Counted from the first letter of the stretch, positions 6,765-15,371 are shown. The stretch: DNA of 64,000 nucleotides from an uncultured Clostridia bacterium (GCA_944360075.1 CALVTE010000003.1:1-64000); one strand, 5' to 3'. Numbers and translations: made by a program. The notes: generated from the letters alone by a model not told the origin.

Positions 6765-8077
6765 TGGCATTATTCAACTCTTTGTCAGAACGATTTAATC
6801 ACATTTTTTCAAAGTTGAAAAATCGTGGCAGACTGACAGAACTTGAAATTAAAGAAGCTATGAGAGAAGTGCGCATGGCTCTTCTTGAAGCGGACGTAAA
6901 CTATCTTGTTGCCAAAGATTTTGTCAAAACCGTTTCTGAAAAAGCGGTTGGCGACCAAGTGCTTAAAAGCTTGACGCCTTCGCAACAAGTCATCAAAATT
7001 GTGAAAGAAGAACTTACAAACCTGATGTCGTCAAACAATCAAAAGTTGCAAGTTTCTTCCAGCTTGCCAACCGTCATCATGATGTGTGGCCTTCAAGGCG
7101 CAGGAAAAACCACAATGTGTGCAAAACTGGGCGCATACCTGAAAAAAAGCGGCAAAAAGCCTATGCTTGTGGCCTGTGATATCTATAGACCTGCGGCCAT
7201 AAACCAACTTCAAATTGTGGGCAAGCAGGCAGGTGTTGAGGTTTTTGAAAGGGGCACGCAAAACCCTGTCAAAACTGCACAGCAAGCGGTGGAACACGCA
7301 AGAAAGCAGGGGTATGACACTGTTATCATCGACACAGCGGGCAGACTGCACATCAACCAAGAGCTTATGGACGAACTGAAAAACATCAAAGCCAAGGCTA
7401 GCCCAACTGAGATTTTGCTTGTTGTTGATGCCATGACAGGGCAGGATGCAGTCACTGTGGCAGAAAGCTTCAACAAAGACCTTGACATCACTGGCGTGGT
7501 GCTGACAAAACTTGATGGCGACACTCGAGGCGGCGCAGCACTTTCCATCAAAGCTATCACCGGAAAGCCTATCAAATTTACTGGTGTGGGCGAGAAAATT
7601 GGCGATATTGAGCCATTTTATCCCGACCGCATTGCCAGCAGAATTTTGGGCATGGGCGATGTGCTTTCGCTGATTGAAAAGGCGCAAGAAGCGGTCAGCG
7701 AAGAGGAAGCCAAGGTGCTAGAAAAGAAATTCCGTGAAAACTCGTTTACCTTTGACGACTATCTCAAACAAATTGAAAGCATCAAAAAAATGGGCAACAT
7801 CAAAGATTTGCTTTCTATGATACCGGGCATTGGCGGAAAAATAAAAAATCTTGATATCGACGAGCATCAAATTCTTGTCAACAAAGCCATCATTCAGTCA
7901 ATGACGCCACAAGAGCGCTTGATGCCAGAGATTATCAAGGCAAGCAGAAGGCAGCGCATTGCAAAGGGCAGCGGCACTTCCGTTCAGCAAGTCAATCAGC
8001 TGCTAAAACAATTTGAGCAATCCAAAGAGATGATGAAACAGCTCAAAAATGGCAAATTTAAAAATTTTATGAGATAA
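6764..8077 (+). CDS. ffh: Signal recognition particle protein Ffh
   Basis: Ffh is the SRP54 GTPase that binds 4.5S RNA and signal sequences and docks with FtsY at the membrane. The 437-residue protein has the N domain (helical bundle, 1-85), the G domain with GLQGAGKTT (about 104-112), DTAGR and TKLDGD, and a methionine-rich M domain from about 300 containing SMTPQERLMP and RIAKGSGTSVQQVNQLL. The length is typical. The ATG at 6764 overlaps the ylxM stop (TGATG) and is preceded by AAGGGGAT. It heads the SRP/ribosome maturation operon. Confidence 0.98.
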   Translation: MALFNSLSERFNHIFSKLKNRGRLTELEIKEAMREVRMALLEADVNYLVAKDFVKTVSEKAVGDQVLKSLTPSQQVIKIVKEELTNLMSSNNQKLQVSSSLPTVIMMCGLQGAGKTTMCAKLGAYLKKSGKKPMLVACDIYRPAAINQLQIVGKQAGVEVFERGTQNPVKTAQQAVEHARKQGYDTVIIDTAGRLHINQELMDELKNIKAKASPTEILLVVDAMTGQDAVTVAESFNKDLDITGVVLTKLDGDTRGGAALSIKAITGKPIKFTGVGEKIGDIEPFYPDRIASRILGMGDVLSLIEKAQEAVSEEEAKVLEKKFRENSFTFDDYLKQIESIKKMGNIKDLLSMIPGIGGKIKNLDIDEHQILVNKAIIQSMTPQERLMPEIIKASRRQRIAKGSGTSVQQVNQLLKQFEQSKEMMKQLKNGKFKNFMR

Positions 8078-8136
8078 GGTATATCATTGTTTGAGCAAAA
8101 TCAAGCAATTATATATAAATTTTAAAGGAGGACAAA

Positions 8137-8385
8137 ATGGCAGTAAAAATCAGACTTACAAGACTTGGAGACAAAAAATCTCCATTCTACAGAGTTGTTG
8201 TTGCTGATTCAAGAGCTCCAAGAGATGGCAAATTTATCGATGTTCTTGGAACTTACAACCCACTTACTGACCCAGCAGAAATCAAAATCAATGCTGATAA
8301 GGCTCAGAAATGGCTTAAAAATGGTGCTACACCAACTGACACAGCAAAACAACTGCTTGTAAAAAGCGGAATAATCACAAAATAA
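8137..8385 (+). CDS. rpsP: 30S ribosomal protein S16
   Basis: S16 is a primary assembly protein of the small subunit. The 82-residue sequence has the hallmark [20 protein letters not shown] near the N-terminus, [13 protein letters not shown] at about 28-40, and a C-terminal [16 protein letters not shown], all typical. A strong AAAGGAGG lies 6 nt before the ATG. The 59-bp gap from ffh is AT-rich with a possible TATATA element but no convincing promoter. Order ffh-rpsP-khpA-rimM-trmD is conserved in Bacillota. Confidence 0.98.
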   Translation: MAVKIRLTRLGDKKSPFYRVVVADSRAPRDGKFIDVLGTYNPLTDPAEIKINADKAQKWLKNGATPTDTAKQLLVKSGIITK

Positions 8386-8395
8386 GGAGAGGAAA

Positions 8396-8629
8396 ATGGT
8401 TGAACTTGTTGAATTTTTGGTTAAAAAACTGGTAAATGACGAACAAGCTGTAGCAGTAACTCAAGAAGAAAACGAAAATGGCGAAGTTACCATTCATGTT
8501 TCGGTCGCCCCTGATGATATGGGCAAAGTTATCGGCAAAAATGGCAAAATTGCCTCTGCAATCAGAACTTTTGTAAAATCAGTTTCTTCACGAGAACATA
8601 AAAAAGTTTTTGTGAAATTTGGAGAGTAA
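8396..8629 (+). CDS. khpA: KH-domain RNA-binding protein KhpA
   Basis: KhpA is a small KH-domain protein that works with KhpB/EloR and binds many RNAs, affecting cell elongation in streptococci. The 77-residue product has the KH GxxG loop in VIGKNGKIASAIR (about 43-55) and the family opening for YlqC-type proteins. It follows rpsP after 10 bp with AAGGAGAGG as ribosome binding site, and its TAA is followed directly by the rimM ATG. B. subtilis has ylqD between khpA and rimM; that gene is absent here. Confidence 0.92.
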   Translation: MVELVEFLVKKLVNDEQAVAVTQEENENGEVTIHVSVAPDDMGKVIGKNGKIASAIRTFVKSVSSREHKKVFVKFGE

Positions 8630-9121
8630 ATGTCACAAATCGAAATTGCAAAAATCTTAAAACCGCAAGGAATTAAAGGGGAAGTCAAAGCGCTTGCCCT
8701 TACAAATCTCCTTGCTGTTTTTAAAAATTTGGATAGTTGCTTTATTGGCGGCGAGATGTTTGAAATTTCTCATCTTTCAATAAGGCAAGGGTTTTTGTAT
8801 ATCAAATTCAAAGGCGTTGACACTCGAAACAGAGCAGAAGAGCTGCGAAATCAAATTATAACAATAGAAAAAGACCTGCTTGCAAAGCAGAAGGCGGAAG
8901 ACGAATTTTTTATTGAAGACCTTATCGGCATGCTTTTATACAACCAGCAAGGCGACTATGTTGGGCAAATTTTGGATGTTGTCAACTATGGCGCAAATGA
9001 TATTTTTGTGATTGAGAAAGACGGCAGAAGAATGGAAGTGCCTTATCTTGACCAGGTGTTTATCGCTCAAAACGGAACGCTGGTTGTCAATCAGCAGAAG
9101 TTTGACGAGGTTTGCGTATGA
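8630..9121 (+). CDS. rimM: Ribosome maturation factor RimM
   Basis: RimM binds S19 and assists maturation of the 30S head. The 163-residue protein has the N-terminal RimM beta-barrel (IAKILKPQGIKGEVKA, 4-19) and a C-terminal PRC barrel with FFIEDLIGM and the ending VPYLDQVFIAQNGTLVV. The ATG abuts the khpA stop and GGAGAG serves as ribosome binding site. The 3' end overlaps trmD in an ATGA arrangement, consistent with coupled translation. Confidence 0.95.
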   Translation: MSQIEIAKILKPQGIKGEVKALALTNLLAVFKNLDSCFIGGEMFEISHLSIRQGFLYIKFKGVDTRNRAEELRNQIITIEKDLLAKQKAEDEFFIEDLIGMLLYNQQGDYVGQILDVVNYGANDIFVIEKDGRRMEVPYLDQVFIAQNGTLVVNQQKFDEVCV

Positions 9122-9783
9122 AAATTGATGTTTTGACGCTTTTTCCAGAGGCCTTTTCTTATCTTGACTGCAGTATTTTGAAAAGGGCAAAAGAAAAAAA
9201 ACTTCTTGAAATCAAGTTGACAAATATTCGCGACTTTTCGTTAGACAAGCATAAAAAGTGTGATGACTATCCTTTTGGCGGTGGGGCTGGCATGCTTATG
9301 ATGATCCAGCCGCTGTATGATGCAATAAAATCGGTTAAAAAACGAAATTCGACTCTTATTTTTCCTTCGCCAAAAGGCAAGGTTTTTGACCACCATGACG
9401 CTCAAGAGCTTGCCAAAAAAAAGCACTTGGTTTTTATTTGCGGGCATTATGAAGGTGTTGACGAGCGCTTGTTTGAACTTTTTGATATAAAGCAGTTTTC
9501 AATCGGAGACTACGTGCTGACAGGCGGAGAACTTCCAAGTATGGTTATGATTGACAGCATTTCAAGACAAATTGAAGGCGTTTTGGCCAAAGATAGCCTG
9601 AGCGAAGAAAGTTTTGCTTCTGGCGGGCTGGAATATCCTCAGTATACACGGCCAGCGGTTTTTAAAAAGAAAGCTGTGCCGCAGGTTTTGCTCTCTGGCA
9701 ATCATCAAGAGATTGCAAGGTGGCGCAAAGAAATGTCGAAAAAAATAACAGAGACAAACAGGCCAGACTTATTAAAAAAATAG
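9118..9783 (+). CDS. trmD: tRNA (guanine-37-N1)-methyltransferase TrmD
   Basis: TrmD makes m1G37 next to the anticodon of tRNAs reading CUN, CCN and CGG, preventing frameshifts. The 221-residue SPOUT enzyme begins MKIDVLTLFPEAF, has the DYPFGGGAGM loop (about 47-56), the FICGHYEGVDER knot strand and SIGDYVLTGGELP (about 124-136). The start at 9118 overlaps the rimM stop; an upstream in-frame TTG is ignored because the conserved start is MKIDVLTLFP. In most Bacillota rplS follows at once; here a 40-bp gap and rbgA follow instead. Confidence 0.97.
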   Translation: MKIDVLTLFPEAFSYLDCSILKRAKEKKLLEIKLTNIRDFSLDKHKKCDDYPFGGGAGMLMMIQPLYDAIKSVKKRNSTLIFPSPKGKVFDHHDAQELAKKKHLVFICGHYEGVDERLFELFDIKQFSIGDYVLTGGELPSMVMIDSISRQIEGVLAKDSLSEESFASGGLEYPQYTRPAVFKKKAVPQVLLSGNHQEIARWRKEMSKKITETNRPDLLKK

Positions 9784-9823
9784 GAGTGAAGAAGATTTAA
9801 AGAGATTTATTTAGGAGAAAAAG

Positions 9824-10636
9824 ATGAAGATAAATTGGTTTCCAGGGCACATGAAAAAGGCTTTGCAAGAAATGAAAAAACTTCTTGCAAATATTGATGC
9901 TCTCATCTATGTGCTTGATTCAAGAGCGCCTATTTCTTCAATCAATCCATCATTAAACAAGCTTGCGGAAGGCAAAAAAATTTTGTTTGTTTTTAACAAA
10001 TTTGATCTTTCTGATCAAGAAAGAGTGAAATTTTTGGCAAAGAGTTTCAAAAAGCCAAACTCTGACTATGTTTGTCTTGACAGCACGATGTCAGGATCAA
10101 GCAAAATCATTAAACAAAAAATCAACAACTTGTGTCGTGATAAATTTGAAAAATTTAAGGCAAAGGGGCTGAAAACTACAATAAGGGCTCTTGTTGTTGG
10201 AGTGCCAAATTCTGGCAAAAGCACTTTGGTCAATAATTTGTGCGGCAAGGCTAAAGCTATCACTGGAAACAAGCCTGGTGTGACAAAGCTCAATCAATGG
10301 GTGGCTATCGGTGATAATATTGAACTTTGCGATACTCCAGGAACACTTTATCCAAATCTTGAAAATCAGGAAATTGCAAAGAAACTTTGCCTTATTGGCA
10401 GCATCAAAGATCAAATTTTTGACGAGATTGAACTTGCCACCGACCTTTTGTCGATGCTGGAAGAGAGGTATCCGTTGGAAAACGAACAGCGTTTTAAAGG
10501 GGCAAAAAACATAGAAGAAATTGCAAAAAATCGAGGCTATTTGCTTGGCAAAGGCGAACTTGACTTGTCAAGAGCGGCAAATGCAGTGATTGACGATTTT
10601 CGAAAAGGAAGAATTGGGAGAATAACTTTAGATTGA
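9824..10636 (+). CDS. rbgA: Ribosome biogenesis GTPase A (RbgA/YlqF)
   Basis: RbgA is required for late 50S assembly, including incorporation of L16. The 270-residue protein is a circularly permuted GTPase: NKFDLSD (G4, about 57-63) comes before GVPNSGKSTLVN (G1, about 125-136) and DTPG (G3, about 167-170). The N-terminal INWFPGHMKKALQEM is diagnostic. GGAGAAAAAG provides the ribosome binding site. Its TGA overlaps the ATG of yraN. The gene normally follows rplS; here it follows trmD. Confidence 0.96.
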   Translation: MKINWFPGHMKKALQEMKKLLANIDALIYVLDSRAPISSINPSLNKLAEGKKILFVFNKFDLSDQERVKFLAKSFKKPNSDYVCLDSTMSGSSKIIKQKINNLCRDKFEKFKAKGLKTTIRALVVGVPNSGKSTLVNNLCGKAKAITGNKPGVTKLNQWVAIGDNIELCDTPGTLYPNLENQEIAKKLCLIGSIKDQIFDEIELATDLLSMLEERYPLENEQRFKGAKNIEEIAKNRGYLLGKGELDLSRAANAVIDDFRKGRIGRITLD

Positions 10637-10986
10637 TGAAAGTGTTGAACAAAATTAAAGGCGATGTGGGAGAGGCTGAGGCCGTCAACTTTTTAAAGAA
10701 ACATAAGTATAAAATTTTGGAGACAAACTACAAAAACAAAATCGGAGAGATTGACATAATCGCTCAAAAAGGTCAAACGATTTGTTTTGTGGAAGTCAAA
10801 CGGCGCCAAACGGCTGAATTTGGTCTGCCGCGAGAGGCGGTCGATCGCAGAAAACAGCAAAAAATTGCAAAAACGGCTCAAATTTTTCTTTTGCAAAAAC
10901 ATTTGACGGAGGCCGAAATATCTTTTAGCGTTGTTGAAATTCTGGGGCAGGAGATAAACCTTATCGAAAACGCTTTTGAACTTTGA
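10636..10986 (+). CDS. yraN: YraN-family putative endonuclease-like protein (UPF0102)
   Basis: The YraN family has a Holliday-junction-resolvase-like nuclease fold but no settled function. The 116-residue protein shows the family features: G-AEAVNFLKKHKYKILETNYK in the first 35 residues and the PD-(D/E)xK-like core GEIDIIAQ ... FVEVKRR (D41, E53, K55 by count). The ATG at 10636 overlaps the rbgA stop (TGATG). It is the last gene of the ylxM-ffh operon; the usual rnhB neighbour is missing. Confidence 0.9.
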   Translation: MKVLNKIKGDVGEAEAVNFLKKHKYKILETNYKNKIGEIDIIAQKGQTICFVEVKRRQTAEFGLPREAVDRRKQQKIAKTAQIFLLQKHLTEAEISFSVVEILGQEINLIENAFEL

Positions 10987-11022
10987 CGTATAACTTTTGC
11001 ATTTTGGGCAATAAAGGGTGGT

Positions 11023-11526
11023 ATGAAAAAACTTTTATGCTCAATTTTTTTATGTCTAAGTTTGTTTTTAGTGGCTTGTGAAGACACTTTGCAGGTGCGT
11101 GGGGCAAACATAACGCCAATTACCTCGGCAGGCAGCAGCAATTATGGCGTTTGCATCTCTTTCAATAGCGATAGCCGCATTGAAGAGCTTGGAGTGGATG
11201 TGCAGCTGCGATTTGAAAAAAAAGGAGATGTGGTTTTTTGGGAAGATAATGGTCAAAAATTCACCTTTTCAATTCAAGAGGCTGACAGGTGGTATTCTCT
11301 TACAAATTTGATTGCCAAAGCTTCTGGCCAAGAAGGAAGAGAGCAGTTTGTCAAAGCTGGCGATGCCGTTTCGCACAACTATTTGTTTTCTTCTCAACAA
11401 ACCAACACAATTTCAATTCGTGTAGTTGGTGGCGACATAACTTCAAATTCAGCTGGCACGGGCGACGTTTTGACCGAATCGATGCCTATCAGCGACGTAT
11501 TTAAACTCAAAGTGGAAGCAAAATGA
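11023..11526 (+). CDS. Putative lipoprotein (167 aa)
   Basis: Unknown function. The N-terminus is a signal peptide with a type II (lipoprotein) cleavage site, LVAC with the modified cysteine at position 19, so the mature protein should be anchored to the outer face of the membrane. The rest is soluble, beta-rich by pattern and rich in Ser, Asn and Gly. GGGTGGT precedes the ATG at close spacing. It stands between the ffh operon (36 bp upstream) and the degenerate ABC ATPase; a link between the two neighbours is speculative. Confidence 0.8.
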   Translation: MKKLLCSIFLCLSLFLVACEDTLQVRGANITPITSAGSSNYGVCISFNSDSRIEELGVDVQLRFEKKGDVVFWEDNGQKFTFSIQEADRWYSLTNLIAKASGQEGREQFVKAGDAVSHNYLFSSQQTNTISIRVVGGDITSNSAGTGDVLTESMPISDVFKLKVEAK

Positions 11527-11624
11527 CCATGCAAGGGGTTCATCAACAAAATTTAAGGCAAAAACTGTCTGTTTTTGCTTTTATTTTTTTTTCAAATATA
11601 GTAAAATAAATTTATAGGTGAATT

Positions 11625-12272
11625 ATGGTTGAAATCAAAAATTTGTTTTTAAAATATACAAGAGAGTATTATGCTCTTTACGACATCAATCTCAACATTG
11701 AAGATGGTGAGGCTGTGGCTTTTGTTGGTGAAGATGAAAGCGGCAAAACTTCGCTTTTGCGCATTCTTGCAAAACTTGAAAAACCAAGCAAAGGCCAGGT
11801 TTACATTCGCGAAATTCCACTTGAAAAACTGAATTTTAGGACGGATTTGCAGGCAGGCTATGTGCCGGCCACTCCAGTGTTTTTAGAGAAAAAGTCGGTT
11901 TATGAAAATTTTAAGTATATTTTGAAAAACTGGGGCCTGACTGAGAGCGAAATTGAAAACAAAATCAACAATATCATCATTGAGTTTGCCATTGAAAAAA
12001 TCAAAGACACAAAAGTCAAGGAGTTGTCGCTTGAAGAGAAGTATGTGCTCTCACTCATCCGCCTTTCGCTGCGAGAACTTGATCTGATTATGGTGGACAA
12101 CATTTTTGACAAACTCAGCGAGGCAACAATGGAAGTTGTTTGCGATATGATAAAAAAACTAAAAACAAAAAAGACCACTCTTATTGTGGCAACAACAAAA
12201 CCAGAAATAGCGCAGAAATTTGCAAAGAAAATGATTTACTTCAAAAATGGCTCTATTGTGGAGAACTTGTAA
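11625..12272 (+). CDS. Orphan ABC-type ATPase lacking catalytic motifs
   Basis: The 215-residue protein aligns with ABC nucleotide-binding domains. The Walker A GEDESGKTS (35-43) is usable, but the remaining catalytic positions have diverged. The Q-loop Gln is Ala82 (GYVPAT). The LSGGQ signature is LSLEE (134-138). Walker B reads LIMVDN with Asn159 in place of the catalytic Glu, and the H-loop His is Thr191 (VATT). It may bind ATP but probably does not hydrolyse it normally. No permease gene is adjacent. The frame is intact and a ribosome binding site (AGGTGA) is present, so it is not an obvious pseudogene. A regulatory or structural role is inferred only. Confidence 0.8.
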   Translation: MVEIKNLFLKYTREYYALYDINLNIEDGEAVAFVGEDESGKTSLLRILAKLEKPSKGQVYIREIPLEKLNFRTDLQAGYVPATPVFLEKKSVYENFKYILKNWGLTESEIENKINNIIIEFAIEKIKDTKVKELSLEEKYVLSLIRLSLRELDLIMVDNIFDKLSEATMEVVCDMIKKLKTKKTTLIVATTKPEIAQKFAKKMIYFKNGSIVENL

Positions 12273-12273
12273 A

Positions 12274-12576
12274 CTAGATTATTATATCATCGTCTTGTGG
12301 CGGTGATTTTTTTTGCTCATCAGCAGAGCTTTTGTTTGCTAGCGCTGCGCTTAAAGAAGTCAAATCGAGGTTTTTGTTGAGCATTGACAAAAGCATGGGT
12401 AACATATTTGTGTCCATCGAAAAGTTGTTTGTCGCCATATTGTTTTGCTGATTTTGATAGGCTTCGTCTGGGTAACTTTGCCCATACACGTTGTTTGTGG
12501 GTGAGAGCGGGGTATCATTTTTGTTTTGCCCAAAACCAGAACTTAGCACTGAAAAAAGTTCAAGCAAATTGTTCAT
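12274..12576 (-). CDS. Hypothetical low-complexity protein (100 aa)
   Basis: No family recognised. The minus-strand frame starts MNNLLELFSVLSSGF and contains an Asn/Gln-rich disordered stretch (about 18-52), a short hydrophobic helix MLPMLLSMLNKNLDLTSL (about 58-75) and an acidic end, DDDIII. The upstream AAAGAT is a weak ribosome binding site, so the start is less certain than most. It converges with the ABC-like gene with a 1-bp gap and is divergent from the subtilase unit. It could be a small accessory protein of that unit, but nothing shows this. Confidence 0.5.
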   Translation of the reverse strand: MNNLLELFSVLSSGFGQNKNDTPLSPTNNVYGQSYPDEAYQNQQNNMATNNFSMDTNMLPMLLSMLNKNLDLTSLSAALANKSSADEQKKSPPQDDDIII

Positions 12577-12655
12577 ATCTTTATATATTCGTTTTTAAAA
12601 AATGTTGTTAAAGTTTTTGGCAAAGTTTTCATATATTGAACTAGGAGAGAAAACT

Positions 12656-12910
12656 ATGAAATTATCTCAGTTTAGTGGTGATAAGACGCAAAAGGTTGTC
12701 ACGGAGAATGATTTGAAGCATACTTACGAAAAATTTAAAGATATGTCGCAAACAGAGCTTTTCGACAACCTTATGCAGCAGGTGGCCGTTCAAAAAGAAA
12801 AAGGAACGTTTGACTATAAAAAACTTGAAGAGATGGTCAACAGTTTGCAAAGTGGTTTGCCAAAAGAAAATTTTGAGAATATAAAAAGGATTTTAGAGCG
12901 ACTAAAATGA
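12656..12910 (+). CDS. Small charged protein preceding the subtilase (84 aa)
   Basis: No family recognised. The start at 12656 follows a clear AGGAGAG; the longer frame from 12602 is rejected because it has no ribosome binding site and spans the promoter region. The product is hydrophilic and helical (LKHTYEKFKDMSQTELFDNL at about 22-41) with no cysteine motif or signal peptide. Its TGA overlaps the ATG of the subtilase (ATGA), so the pair is translationally coupled. A chaperone or regulator of the protease is a possible role. Confidence 0.7.
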   Translation: MKLSQFSGDKTQKVVTENDLKHTYEKFKDMSQTELFDNLMQQVAVQKEKGTFDYKKLEEMVNSLQSGLPKENFENIKRILERLK

Positions 12911-14040
12911 ACAAGCAAAAGATAGACCCAGCCTTGCTGACGGTGGTCAAAGTCTTGGGCTGGCAAAAAAAGATGGACTGCATTGTCAAAGCCTTTGACT
13001 ATGAAAGGTTAAAAAATATATTCCTACATAGAAAAATAGAAATTTTAAATGAATATTTATTCATAAAATCTTTTCAAGTAAGACTGAGCGGGCAAGAAAT
13101 TTTTTCGCTAAGCAATCTCAGTCAGGTGAGCAAAATCTACTCAGTTTCTGTGGCTTCGGCCATGATGAATGTGGCAAAAAAAATTTTAAATGTCACCTCT
13201 TCTTCTCTTACAGGCAAGGGTGTCACCGTGGCTTTTATTGACACAGGCTTAAGCAGGCACGTTGATTTTGTGGCAGGCAAAAACAGGATAAAAATGTTTA
13301 AAGATTTTGTTGGCGAGGGCAAATTTTGCTATGATGACAACGGACACGGCACCTTTGTTTGCGGAGTTTGCTCGGGCTGCGGTATGCTTTCGGGCGGCAA
13401 ATATTCCGGTGTTGCTCCGCAAAGCGAAATTGTTGCGTTAAAAGCTCTTTCCTCAAAAGGAGAGGCTGGCGCCGACAAGATTTTAAACGCTATGCAATGG
13501 ATTTATGACAATCACAAAAAATTTGATATACGAATTGTGTGCATGAGTTTTGGCTCTGAGCCGCTGGGTTTTAACGACCCCATTATGAGCGGGGCAGAAG
13601 CGCTATGGAAAGAAGGGGTGGTGGTTGTGGCTGCGGCTGGCAACAGCGGGCCGGAATTTCAGACCATAAAAAGTCCTGGAGTGTCAAAAACAATCTTGAC
13701 TGTCGGCGGATTTGATGACAACCGTCTTGACGAAGAAAATTTTGATGAAAGGTTTTTTGAGGTAGCTTCCTTTTCTTCCAGGGGGCCTTCTTTCAACCGC
13801 TTTAAACCCGACCTGATAGCCCCTAGTGTTGACATAACTTCTTGCGGGCTGAACAACGACTATGTCAAGCTGAGCGGCACAAGTGTTGCCACTCCAATGG
13901 TAGCGGGCATGTGCGCTCTTTTATTGCAATCAAATCCATCTTTGATGCCTGAGCAGGTCAAAAAAATCATACTCTCGCGTTGTCGTCCAATCTGTTTCAA
14001 CAAAAATTTGGAAGGCTTAGGCTATCCCAAACTTAGTTGA
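12907..14040 (+). CDS. Intracellular subtilisin-like serine protease (S8 family, AprX-like)
   Basis: The 377-residue protein carries the full subtilase triad: Asp112 in AFIDTG, His147 in DNGHGTFV and Ser326 in LSGTSVATPM. The oxyanion Asn246 is in AAAGNSG. There is no signal peptide, so it should act in the cytoplasm like AprX or ISP proteases. The first 95 residues resemble a short propeptide or inhibitor-like domain. The start codon overlaps the stop of the small upstream gene. The substrate is unknown; in Bacillus intracellular subtilases act on general protein turnover in stationary phase. Confidence 0.9.
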   Translation: MNKQKIDPALLTVVKVLGWQKKMDCIVKAFDYERLKNIFLHRKIEILNEYLFIKSFQVRLSGQEIFSLSNLSQVSKIYSVSVASAMMNVAKKILNVTSSSLTGKGVTVAFIDTGLSRHVDFVAGKNRIKMFKDFVGEGKFCYDDNGHGTFVCGVCSGCGMLSGGKYSGVAPQSEIVALKALSSKGEAGADKILNAMQWIYDNHKKFDIRIVCMSFGSEPLGFNDPIMSGAEALWKEGVVVVAAAGNSGPEFQTIKSPGVSKTILTVGGFDDNRLDEENFDERFFEVASFSSRGPSFNRFKPDLIAPSVDITSCGLNNDYVKLSGTSVATPMVAGMCALLLQSNPSLMPEQVKKIILSRCRPICFNKNLEGLGYPKLS

Positions 14041-14098
14041 AAATATCGTTTTTTAATCAAAAAAATGTCGATTTTGCAAAATTTTTTATGCCATCAAA

Positions 14099-15148
14099 TC
14101 ATCTTTCAACTTTCTTAATTTGTTCCAAAATTTTTTCGCAAGCATCAAAAGGTTGCATTTTTTTCATGTTTTGCCTGTATTTTTCACGGTTTTTTACCAA
14201 ATTATCAAGTTTTGCCATCAAAGCACTGTCGTAATATTCTTCTTCTTGCAACATATCAGCAAGCCCCTGTTTTTCAAATAATTTTGCATTTTCTATTTGG
14301 TCGCCGCGAGAACATTTTTTTGAAAGGGGGATGAGCAGCATAGGTTTTCTTAAAGCCAGAAATTCATTTATTGCACCCGAGCCAGCACGAGAAAGCACAA
14401 TATCTGCAAATGCCAAAAAATCGCCAATGTTTTCTGCATAGTCAACTTGAAGATAGTTTTTGCAGACGTGTTTGTTGTCTTTTGCCTGTTTGCCTGCAAT
14501 GTGCACCACATTGAATTTTTTTGTCAAAGTTTCAAGGTTATCCCAAACTTTTTGGTTGATAAAATTTGCGCCAAGCGAGCCGCCCACAACAAGAAGGCAG
14601 GGCAGATTTTTGTCAAATTGAGCCATGTTTTTTATTTTGTTTTTGTCGCCATTCAAAACCTTTTTTCTTATTGGTTGCCCTGTAAAAATGCACTTGTTTT
14701 TTCCTTCTGCAGTTTGCTTGAAAGTTGTGCACATCACAGAGCAATTTTTCAAAATGATTTTGTTGGCAAGCCCAAAAGTCAAGTCGCTTTCATGACTGAC
14801 AACGGGAAGGCCAAGGCTTTTTGCAGCAAGCACAACAGGCATTGCCACAAAGCCTCCTTTTGAAAAAATCACTGCCGGCTTTATTTGTCGTAGCAGTTTT
14901 TTTGCCTTTTTGATTGAAGAAAAAAGTTTGAAGGGTATAAGAAGATTTTTAAGGGTAAAATTGCGAGCAAGTTTGACAGTTGGAATTTGATAGAAGCTAA
15001 TATTTTTTTCTTTTCTAACAATCTCCTGTTCCATGCCGCTGCCGCCAATATAGACAAAATTATATTCCTTTTCCACTCTTTCTTTGACGGCTAGCAGTGG
15101 ATATATGTGCCCAGCGGTGCCGCCGCCAGTCAAAACCATAGTTTTCAT
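14099..15148 (-). CDS. murG: UDP-GlcNAc--lipid-I GlcNAc transferase MurG
   Basis: MurG converts lipid I to lipid II on the inner face of the membrane, the last cytoplasmic step of peptidoglycan precursor synthesis. The 349-residue GT-B protein has GGGTAGHIYPLLAV (7-20), SKGGFVAMP, a SHESDLTFGLANK block in place of HEQN, GGSLGAN, and SRAGSGAINEFLAL with the UDP-GlcNAc contacts. The start at 15148 has GGAGAG at the right distance; the frame extends 38 codons upstream without support. It is isolated from other mur genes, unlike in most genomes. Confidence 0.93.
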   Translation of the reverse strand: MKTMVLTGGGTAGHIYPLLAVKERVEKEYNFVYIGGSGMEQEIVRKEKNISFYQIPTVKLARNFTLKNLLIPFKLFSSIKKAKKLLRQIKPAVIFSKGGFVAMPVVLAAKSLGLPVVSHESDLTFGLANKIILKNCSVMCTTFKQTAEGKNKCIFTGQPIRKKVLNGDKNKIKNMAQFDKNLPCLLVVGGSLGANFINQKVWDNLETLTKKFNVVHIAGKQAKDNKHVCKNYLQVDYAENIGDFLAFADIVLSRAGSGAINEFLALRKPMLLIPLSKKCSRGDQIENAKLFEKQGLADMLQEEEYYDSALMAKLDNLVKNREKYRQNMKKMQPFDACEKILEQIKKVER

Positions 15149-15342
15149 ATTCTCTCCTTTGTTATATATGTTTTTGATATAAAATTTTGCTATGACAAAT
15201 TTATTATTCCCTTTTTCTGTCAAAAATATTTTTAAAGTATAACACGAAAAAATATACAACAAAATGAATAATTATGCACAACCAACTCTTTACATTTTTT
15301 AAAAAAGATTGAAAGTAATGTTCTGTTTTGCCCTAAAAAAAT

Positions 15343-15371
15343 TTGTTTAAAAATTTTGCTTGTGATATAAT
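15343..15371 (+). promoter_or_regulatory. Promoter of the topoisomerase operon
   Basis: TTGTTT (15343-15348), 17-bp spacer, TATAAT (15366-15371), followed by a leader of about 27 nt with AAGGAGTT before the ATG at 15405. The remainder of the 15149-15404 gap is AT-rich and shows nothing else. Confidence 0.75.

Noticed and set aside
7031-7687. 218-codon minus-strand frame inside ffh
   Set aside because: Shadow of the ffh coding sequence; no ribosome binding site and a Cys/His-rich composition typical of antisense frames.
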